A stretch of 30,789 nt of DNA from a virus: the IMG/VR virus record IMGVR_UViG_3300036766_002263, positions 1 through 30,789 of that record, one strand, 5' to 3'. A model generated the notes under the pieces. It had not been told where the DNA came from, made no database searches, and was given only the letters and a program-made list of their open reading frames with translations. Below are positions 7,551-12,964 of the stretch, one piece after another. The position numbers and the translations under genes were made by a program. How positions within the stretch are numbered: the first letter of the stretch is position 1; each line of letters opens with the position of its first letter.

Positions 7551-8651
7551 TTATGCTTTCTTGCTTGCCTTATTTCTTGCCAATCCAAACAGCCCAATCA
7601 GTCCCGAGCCGAACAGATACGCAGCAGCAGGCACCGGAACAGGTGCCGCCAGCAGATAGCCATGCCTTTGCTCCGTGAGATTATTGATGGCAATTCCCAC
7701 AATCGATCCGTTTTCGTTGATGTCATCTGCGGTGGCTAGCACCCAGCCTGCACTGATGGTGGCAGCATCCAGAAAAATGTTGAGGTCGGTTGCCGTGGTG
7801 CCATTCCATAGGGTGGCGTGCTGGCCATTGGTGGTGGAGGCTTGCCCTACGACCTGACCTGTATTGTTGATGGCCTTGGCTATGCCGCTGCCAAGGTCAG
7901 TGATAGCGGTGCCATTCCACAAGGTGGCGTGAGTATCAGCATTGCCCATAGTCCAAGAATAACCTGCGACTTGTCCAGCATCGTTGATGCCATGAGCTCG
8001 ACTGCCTAACCCACCCAGGCCGTCCAGGTAGGTTGCCGTGGTTCCATTCCACAGGGTGGCTTGATAGCCAGAGAACCCTGCGACTTGGCCAGCGTTGTTG
8101 ATTGCATATGCGGAACTACCTATTCCACTCGAATCACCCAGGTCGATTGACGTGGTGCCATTCCAGAGGGTGGCATGAGAGTTAGCGTAGTTAATCCCTA
8201 CGACCTGACCTGTATTGTTGATGGCAAAGGCGTGGCCGCTGCCAAGATCAGTGATAGTGGTGCCATTCCAGACAGTGGCGTGCCAGTCATTGCTCGTAGT
8301 GGAGAAGTTGACAGCCCCCGCGACTTGTCCAGCATCGTTGATGCCAAGAGCTTGACTGGCACCCACGCCCAAAGAGCCGAGAGCGGTTAGGGTGGTGCCA
8401 TTCCAGAGGGTGGCGCGTGGATCATACCCAACATACGTGTTGTAGGAATACCCTACGACTTGGCCAGTGTTGTTGATGGCAGATGCCTCGCTGTTAATCT
8501 CGCCCAAGGTGCCGAGGTCGGTGAAAGTGTAGCTCACTGCTTGTGCTGTATTAACGGCCGACAAGAAAATGGCGATAGATATGACTGCAAATTGAAAACG
8601 AAAACAGCGGCTATTGTTTTGCATACCCCACCCCCTAGTGTTTTTTGCCAT
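7551..8651 (-). CDS. HAF-repeat secreted protein with VPLPA/PEP-CTERM-type sorting tail
   Basis: This 366-residue exported protein has an N-terminal signal peptide (FAVISIAIFLSAVNTAQA, cut near residue 38). Six HAF-type repeats follow, each with a DLG or similar opening and a core like AINNTGQVVGYS or GINDAGQVAGYS, separated by ATLWNGTT linkers; a seventh, diverged unit (DDINENGSIVGIA) comes last. The tail VPVPAAAYLFGSGLIGLFGL plus basic residues is a VPLPA/PEP-CTERM-type exosortase signal, so the protein is likely sorted to the surface or matrix. ATG at 8651 has AAGGGG six bases upstream; ATG at 8624, behind AGGGGG, is an alternative start. It is transcribed against the element operon and looks like cargo. 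Substrate and partners are unknown. Confidence 0.85.
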   Translation of the reverse strand: MAKNTRGWGMQNNSRCFRFQFAVISIAIFLSAVNTAQAVSYTFTDLGTLGEINSEASAINNTGQVVGYSYNTYVGYDPRATLWNGTTLTALGSLGVGASQALGINDAGQVAGAVNFSTTSNDWHATVWNGTTITDLGSGHAFAINNTGQVVGINYANSHATLWNGTTSIDLGDSSGIGSSAYAINNAGQVAGFSGYQATLWNGTTATYLDGLGGLGSRAHGINDAGQVAGYSWTMGNADTHATLWNGTAITDLGSGIAKAINNTGQVVGQASTTNGQHATLWNGTTATDLNIFLDAATISAGWVLATADDINENGSIVGIAINNLTEQRHGYLLAAPVPVPAAAYLFGSGLIGLFGLARNKASKKA

Positions 8652-9016
8652 CTTGCGCCCCTTTGTAAGAGAACGCTACTGGACGATACGAAACGTTACT
8701 GGAAGATGTGCAACTGTCGCGCGGTCTAATCGTTGCAAAGGTGGGTACAAAAGGCGGGACTACGGATCAGCCGGGGCTCACGCAACACCATGAAAATAGG
8801 CATTTTCTACACGAGTTCAAGTCCTGCGGCTCCGACCATTTGACCAGGCGCCCCGGGAGATGTCCGCCAGCCTGCTGGATGCTCGGCGGGAGCGCAAAAA
8901 CATCCTGAAATTACACCACCGAATCAGGGTATAGAAAGCCTCAATCTCCGACTCATGCGATCAGGCATGGGTGCCGCATGGGGTGCCAAATCACTAGATT
9001 CCTCACGTCAGCAAAT
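8652..9016. other. gene-poor gap holding the HAF-gene promoter region and a tRNA-like fragment
   Basis: I see no gene here. Near the HAF gene start are two direct repeats, AACGCTACTGGA (8672-8683) and AACGTTACTGGA (8692-8703), 20 bp apart, which could bind a regulator. A tRNA 3'-end-like piece lies at 8813-8838. The remainder is without visible structure. Confidence 0.5.
8813..8838 (+). other. putative attachment site: tRNA 3'-end-like fragment
   Basis: The segment ends TTCAAGTCC, then TGCGGCTCCGACCA, which resembles the T-loop, acceptor strand and encoded CCA of a tRNA, most like tRNA-Pro types ending CTCCGACCA. No matching 5' half, anticodon arm or proper T stem is present, so it is not a whole tRNA. 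Its orientation fits an attR duplicate left by the P4-type integrase at the window start. The matching attL and tRNA would lie left of the window, so the call is an inference. Confidence 0.4.
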
Positions 9017-9039
9017 AAAAACCCCGCCAGGCGGCGGGG
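9017..9039 (-). terminator. rho-independent terminator of the XRE-hicB operon
   Basis: Read on the minus strand, CCCCGCC, the loop GCCT and GGCGGGG form a 7-bp GC stem (9022-9039), followed by five T residues (9021-9017). It lies 18 bp past the HicB stop. Confidence 0.85.
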
Positions 9040-9057
9040 TAGTTAATAGCAGCAATC

Positions 9058-9462
9058 TTATCCGGTGCGCCTCACCGATTCGATTCCTACCCGGGCGAGA
9101 TAACCGGAGCGAGATTCCCCTGAGCGCTTTGCCGCTTCATCGATCACGCGCAGCACCTTACGGGGTAGCGTGATGTTGATGCGCTCGGTTTTATCGTCGA
9201 GCTCGGCAAGGTCCACCTCGATAATCGCCCAGGTCCACCCTTTGTATTTGCGATCCTTCTGGTGCGTCTCAAGCGGCTTTGGTGCCGGCGCTGGTTTCTT
9301 CTCATCCATCAAGCCTTCCAGGTGCAACAGAATCGATTCCTTGGCATTAGAAAGCGCCTCATCCAGCGTGTCGCCGGCCGAGAAGCAACCCGGGAGATCG
9401 GGTACAATCACGCCATAGGCGTGCTTCTTGTCGCCCTTCTCAATCGCTACTACGTAACGCAT
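9058..9462 (-). CDS. hicB: orphan HicB-family antitoxin
   Basis: This 134-residue protein has two parts. The N-terminal HicB domain (about 1-50) contains VVAIEKGDKKHAYGVIVPDL, PGCFSAGDTLDEAL and NAKESILLHLE. A Pro/Lys linker follows, and then a C-terminal ribbon-helix-helix segment (ERINITLPRKVLRVIDEAAK, then SGESRSGYLARVG) that would bind operator DNA. HicB normally blocks the HicA RNase, but no HicA-like frame is found on either side. The upstream neighbour, 13 bp away on the same strand, is instead an XRE protein. The gene ends just before a strong terminator. Either HicA was lost, or this protein now serves as a regulator or antidote to a toxin elsewhere. Confidence 0.82.
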   Translation of the reverse strand: MRYVVAIEKGDKKHAYGVIVPDLPGCFSAGDTLDEALSNAKESILLHLEGLMDEKKPAPAPKPLETHQKDRKYKGWTWAIIEVDLAELDDKTERINITLPRKVLRVIDEAAKRSGESRSGYLARVGIESVRRTG

Positions 9463-9475
9463 ATCACTTACCTCA

Positions 9476-9745
9476 TCAGCCCAGCAGCGCCCGCGGATGA
9501 CGATCCGCTACGCGAAGCAGCGCACGCGCCGGGCCGGTGGGTTGGCGCCGGCCTTGCTCCCACTCTTGCAGCGTGCGCGTGCTGACGCCGAGCAGCGCGG
9601 CGAACGCCGATTGACTTAAGCCCGTGCGTTCGCGGATCGCCTGGACATTATCGGGTAGCTTCACCTCGATGCGCCGACCCTTGCCACGCTTGACGGCACG
9701 CAGGCCATCAAGAATTTCCTGCCCGATGTTTCGTTTCTTGGTCAT
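9476..9745 (-). CDS. XRE/NadS-like helix-turn-helix antitoxin
   Basis: This 89-residue protein begins MTKKRNIGQEILDGLRAVKR. ATG at 9745 is preceded by a strong ribosome binding site (GGAGATC). The HTH covers NVQAIRERTGLSQSAFAALL and GVSTRTLQEWEQGRRQPTGP (about 34-74), a signature of NadS/HigA2-type antitoxins that pair with a RelE-type toxin encoded just upstream. The upstream partner here looks truncated: an open frame ending VNISLNVLREMRKEIKT stops in an ATGA overlap with this start. That fragment is cut by the adjacent TA module. HicB follows in the same operon. It may act as repressor or antidote without its toxin. Confidence 0.8.
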   Translation of the reverse strand: MTKKRNIGQEILDGLRAVKRGKGRRIEVKLPDNVQAIRERTGLSQSAFAALLGVSTRTLQEWEQGRRQPTGPARALLRVADRHPRALLG

Positions 9746-9822
9746 GTCTTGATCTCCTTCCGCATTTCCCGCAGCACGTTGAGCGAGATGTTTACCCGAC
9801 GCGCCCAACATTTGTATATATT
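9742..9822 (-). pseudogene. C-terminal remnant of a gene upstream of the XRE antitoxin
   Basis: On the minus strand a frame opens after a stop near the end of the neighbouring TA cassette and reads QNIYKCWARRV, then NISLNVLREMRKEIKT. It ends at a TGA that overlaps the XRE start as ATGA. Such coupling suggests the last 27 codons or so of a lost toxin gene. The break falls where the RelE/HTH duplication begins (9828), so that cassette's insertion may have removed the 5' part. I cannot name the toxin family from so short a piece. Confidence 0.4.
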
Positions 9823-9827
9823 TTGTC

Positions 9828-10142
9828 TCACGCGGCCCGCCGCTTGCGCTCCTCAAGCGAGAGTCGGAAGCCTGCGCCCTTGATCACGGCCAGCAGCGTG
9901 GATAGCCGCGGATTGCCCTTCGGCGAGAGCGCACGGTAGAGGCTCTCACGCGGAATCCCGGCGGCCTCGGCTAAGCGCGCCATACCGCGCGCCTCGGCGA
10001 CGGTGCGAAGCGCCGACAGCATCACCTTCGGGTCGCCGTCCTCGATCGCCGCCGCGAGGTATTCACGCGCGAGCCTGGGGTCCGCGCGCAGTTCCTCGAT
10101 CAATCTGCTGCGGTGCGAAACTGCTGCCTTGAGTTTGCTCAT
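9828..10142 (-). CDS. HTH antitoxin of the RelE/Gp49 module, copy 1
   Basis: This 104-residue addiction-module antidote protein (COG3636-like) carries an HTH, EARGMARLAEAAGIPRESLY, followed by RALSPKGNPRLSTLLAVIKG. It would bind the toxin encoded just upstream and repress the shared promoter. Its start overlaps the toxin stop as ATGA, behind the ribosome binding site GGAGG. It differs from the second copy at only four residues (R/N, G/D, G/A and E/G substitutions). Homology between the copies ends at the stop codons, where the flanking sequences diverge. Confidence 0.9.
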   Translation of the reverse strand: MSKLKAAVSHRSRLIEELRADPRLAREYLAAAIEDGDPKVMLSALRTVAEARGMARLAEAAGIPRESLYRALSPKGNPRLSTLLAVIKGAGFRLSLEERKRRAA

Positions 10143-10462
10143 TTCTGCCTCCTCTTGAAGTCCTGCAAGTAACCTACAGCCCGCCCGATGTCGGCATTCT
10201 GGGTGCGTTTGTCGCCACCGACGAGGAGCAGGATGACCGCCTTGCCCACCCGGGCGTAGTAGACGCGGTAACCCGCACCCCAATGAACGCGAAGTTCCGA
10301 CACTCCTTCCCGGCACGGCTCGCAGTCGCCGAAGTTACCGCCCTCAAGCCGTTCCAAGCGCGCCAAAACACGGGCCTTTGCCTGCCGGTCGCGGAGAGTA
10401 TTCAACCAGTCTGTGAAGGGCTCTCGGCCGTCCGCCGTCTGGTACCGGATCAGGTCAAGCAT
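10139..10462 (-). CDS. RelE/ParE-superfamily (Gp49-type) toxin, copy 1
   Basis: This 107-residue toxin is of the phage-derived Gp49/HigB-like type, often annotated as addiction module killer protein. Hallmarks are FTDWLNTLRDRQAKARVLAR, LEGGNFGDCEPCREGVSELR, VHWGAGYRVYYARVGKAVIL and LLVGGDKRTQNADIGRAVGY. Family members are ribosome-dependent or free mRNA interferases. The toxin-first order with ATGA overlap is typical. It matches the copy at 17.8 kb at all but one residue (Leu versus His at position 2). The start codon lies 7 bp after a TACACT -10 element, so the mRNA may be leaderless. Confidence 0.9.
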   Translation of the reverse strand: MLDLIRYQTADGREPFTDWLNTLRDRQAKARVLARLERLEGGNFGDCEPCREGVSELRVHWGAGYRVYYARVGKAVILLLVGGDKRTQNADIGRAVGYLQDFKRRQK

Positions 10463-10497
10463 AAAACAAGTGTAACGTATACGCTACAGGAGGGCAA
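10460..10497 (-). promoter_or_regulatory. promoter/operator of TA copy 1
   Basis: On the minus strand TTGCCC, 17 bp, then TACACT form a promoter. The 16-bp near-palindrome GTAACGTATACGCTAC (10472-10487, plus strand) lies between the two boxes and is the likely antitoxin operator. The toxin ATG follows the -10 by 7 bp. Confidence 0.65.
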
Positions 10498-10887
10498 CCC
10501 AGAGAAAAGACGATAAATACCCGCAGGCTGTCCGGTGGCGGTCAGGCGGCCTTACCCATCATCCGGTTTGTAATCCGCCGCGCGATCGTGTCCAGGTCTT
10601 GCGTGAGTTCGATCAGGAACAAGCCGGATATCAGCGAATCATGGTGCATCTCGATTCCGTTCTCACCCGCAGATCGAGTGATTTCAGACACCACGCGCGC
10701 CGCCTTCTGTAGCCGATCTTTACGTAACCGAGATGGCCAAGGTCATGGCCCGCGAAATGCGTGAGTCAGAACGCCCAAGCTACCCGGTCAAGAATGAGGG
10801 GGTATGAAATTGGAGTGAGCATCAATCAGGCGGTGGGGGCACATTTGGGGGCACATGGTTTTCTACAGAATATAAAACAAACCATAA
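10498..10887. other. gap with gene fragments and two tandem GGGGGCACAT repeats
   Basis: No complete gene is visible. On the minus strand an open frame without a good start ends at 10542 with SLISGLFLIELTQDLDTIAR and RITNRMMGKAA. On the plus strand a frame ending at 10807 reads VADLYVTEMAKVMAREMRES, which could be a decayed integrase C-terminus. The two overlap, so at most one is real. TGGGGGCACAT occurs at 10834-10844 and 10846-10856, resembling integrase arm-type sites. The serine recombinase stop follows at 10888. Confidence 0.4.
10834..10856 (+). repeat. tandem TGGGGGCACAT repeats
   Basis: Two exact 11-bp copies lie with a 12-bp period, just outside the serine recombinase 3' end. Such G-rich tandem words are common near attachment sites of P4-type integrases, as far as I recall. 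They may mark a former element edge. Confidence 0.45.
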
Positions 10888-12475
10888 TCAAAAAGTTAGC
10901 TCACAAATGTGAGTGAGTCCCGGGAGCCATTTAACCTTACTAGGAACCGTCCCGACGCCTGCAGCCGCCAGGCGTTGAGGTCGGTACTCGATCCGCACGT
11001 CACTGTCACCCACAACAATCCGGTCAACAAAGCTGTTGAAAAATTGCCGGATTTTCTTTGGATTTTCCGCTGTCCTGATCGTCTCCGTAATCGTTTCGGC
11101 GAGAAATGCGATCTCGTCTTCTTTGACCTCAAATCTCGGCGGCTCCTCGGCGTTAACCTGATCCAGATCGCGACGCAGGGTCACGAGCTTCGTGTTGTGC
11201 TGACGCAAGCGCGTGGTTAGATCGCCAAGATTCGGCGCATTCTTCCCAAGGGTTTCAAGCAGCTCGAAGAGTGTCTCACGTTTATTTTCGATGCCTTCGA
11301 TCTGGCGCATGAGCACGGTGCGGCGGCGTTTCTGCTCCTTCGCCCAATTTCCGCAGGCTTCGTTGAGGTCGCTGATCACCGTGCGCAAATTTTTTTCTGT
11401 TAGAACGTGGCCGAGGATCGCATCAGTCAGAAACTTATCCAGCTCATGCGCATTGATGCGGCGATTCCGGCAATCGCCATGGACCTGAGCGGCGCGGCAG
11501 TTGTAGTAGTGGTAGCGTTGCCGCCTACCTTTTGCGCTTTCTGTTGACATGAGTGCGCCGCAATGGCCACAGCGGAGAATACCGGTGAAAACGAAGTTCG
11601 ACAGCATGGAGCTTCCGCCCTCTGCATTCACATCGGCGGCCACTAACAGCGCTTGAACCGCGGCGAATTTTTCCCCGTCAATAATCGGCTCATGCGCGCG
11701 AATGACAGACCATTGCTCGCGCGGGCGCAGCTTTCCTGTTTGCCTGTTTTTACGGCCGAAAACAATGTTTCCGATTGCGGTTTCGTTTTTTAGAACACTA
11801 AAGATTGAATTCTTTGTCCAACGCCGCCCACGATTCAGCAGCCCCCTGCGCGTTCAGCATGAAGGCTAAAGTTTTCGCCCCATGCCCTTCGATTCTGAGA
11901 TCGAATATCTTCTGGACAATCGCGGCCTCTGATTCATCCGGCGCCAGGCGACGGCGTTTCTCGTTCGCGGGATCCGGAATGACGCGAAAGCCAAAAGGAC
12001 GGCAACCGCCATTCCAATAACCTTCTGTCGCGTTCTTCATCATCGATCGCTTCGTGTCTTGCGAAATTTGGCGACTGTAAAGCTCGTCGAAGATTTCCAA
12101 TACAGAGTCGGTCATCCACCCAGAATCGTCTTCTAAATTGATGTCTATGGAACAGTAGATGAGTTTGACTCCGGCCTGTTCGAGTCGGCGTTTATACAGG
12201 CCCGCATCCACACGATTGCGCGCAAACCGACTCGTAGACCAGGTGATCATGTAGTCTGGTCGAAAGACTTCACAATGTGCGATGGCATCCTGGAATGCGG
12301 GACGAACATCGCTACGGCCGGAAATACCTTCATCTGCAAAAATCTTCACGATCTTCGCATCAAGGGTCTTCGCCTTTTTCTCGCAGGCGACGATTTGACT
12401 CTCGATCGGGAGTTCCTCTTCAGCCTGGCGCGCCGTGCTCACGCGTACATACACGATAGCGGTCTTCTCCTCCAC
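10888..12475 (-). pseudogene. large serine recombinase, disrupted by a one-base frameshift
   Basis: This is a large serine recombinase/integrase in two frames. The N-terminal piece (to about 11800) has the resolvase domain: TAIVYVRVSTARQAEEE with the catalytic Ser, ADEGISGRSDVRPAFQDA, then WSTSRFARNRVDA, plus the recombinase domain (GYWNGGCRPFGFRV). The C-terminal piece has a zinc ribbon (LRCGHCGALM and later NCRAAQVHGDC), a coiled-coil and a terminal DNA-binding part. The frames join cleanly if one C is removed from the five-C run at 11842-11846, restoring NAQGLLNRGRRWTKNSIFSV. GTG at 12475 behind AGGAGGAG is the best start; ATG at 12535 is an alternative. Restored length is about 530 aa. 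It is either a recent pseudogene or carries an assembly error. Confidence 0.85.
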
Positions 12476-12566
12476 GGCTCCTCCTGATAGACGTTGTCCC
12501 TGTGCGATTTTGCCAAAATTTGCAGCTTTTGACATCCCCTAACACGTCAGGACATTTTCCCCCCTT

Positions 12567-12625
12567 ATTTTGTCTTAAAGGTTCGGATAGCCTCGGAATG
12601 GTTCCTATGTCTGTGGAGACAAAAT
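12567..12625. promoter_or_regulatory. inverted repeat in the divergent recombinase/alpA control region
   Basis: ATTTTGTCT (12567-12575) and AGACAAAAT (12617-12625) are perfect complements. The right arm abuts the AlpA ATG at 12626. The recombinase and AlpA genes are divergent here with about 150 bp between starts, so this may be a shared operator or leader hairpin. Confidence 0.45.
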
Positions 12626-12826
12626 ATGGCTGACAGAATTTTGAGAGAGAACGAGGTCACTCACCTGACCGGTATCGACAAGCGGACGATTCGGCGGCTT
12701 GAGTTAAAAGGCGAATTCCCGCGGCGCCGGAAAATCACGTCGCGTAATGTGGGGTGGCTAGCATCAGAGATATTCCGGTGGATCAAGAAACGAGTACCCG
12801 TCCCAACGCCACAAGCCAATATCTAA
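12626..12826 (+). CDS. AlpA-like / MerR-fold DNA-binding regulator
   Basis: This 66-residue winged-helix protein contains RILRENEVTHLTGIDKRTIR, RLELKGEFPRRRKIT, and a C-terminal VGWLASEIFRWIKKRV. This is the AlpA/MerR layout (helix-turn-helix, basic wing, then a residue pattern reading W-x-x-S/E-I). It differs from the AlpA at 3.07 kb. The family controls excision and integrase expression. ATG at 12626 has GGAGA nearby, within the right arm of an inverted repeat, so translation or transcription may be self-controlled. It is divergent from the serine recombinase and lies upstream of the primase-helicase, the position expected for an excision/replication switch. Confidence 0.8.
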   Translation: MADRILRENEVTHLTGIDKRTIRRLELKGEFPRRRKITSRNVGWLASEIFRWIKKRVPVPTPQANI

Positions 12827-12964
12827 AAGACCCGCGGGCGCAACTCGCAAGCCAGATTGGAACGATGGCAACGCAGCTTAACCCTCGTTCGCGAGCATAC
12901 ACACCGCCGTACCACTTAAACACCAAGGTGACCGCGCCTACATCCAACGAAAACAAGGCAGGCT

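Larger units (their letters stand above)
9828..10495 (-). repeat. TA-cassette inverted duplication, copy 1
   Basis: About 668 bp, covering promoter, toxin and antitoxin, is repeated in reverse orientation at 17810-18477 with very few differences. The similarity begins at a TTGCC word upstream of the promoter and stops at the antitoxin stop codon. The two copies enclose about 7.3 kb. Confidence 0.9.

Noticed and set aside
7421-7678. An 85-codon plus-strand open frame between convergent genes.
   Set aside because: Its last 128 bases are antisense to the HAF gene's sorting tail. It has no ribosome binding site or known motif.
7700-8560. Regularly spaced repeats that might suggest a CRISPR array.
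   Set aside because: The repeats are in frame and encode HAF-type units in an intact exported protein. Repeat and spacer sizes vary and the spacers are also repeated.
8813-8838. A possible whole tRNA gene.
   Set aside because: No anticodon arm, D arm or matching acceptor 5' strand is present upstream, and the T stem does not pair. Only a 3' fragment is supported.
10888-11643. The C-terminal half of the serine recombinase as a separate gene.
   Set aside because: The frame is continuous upstream of 11643 without a good start. It joins the N-terminal half after a one-base correction, so it is part of one broken gene.
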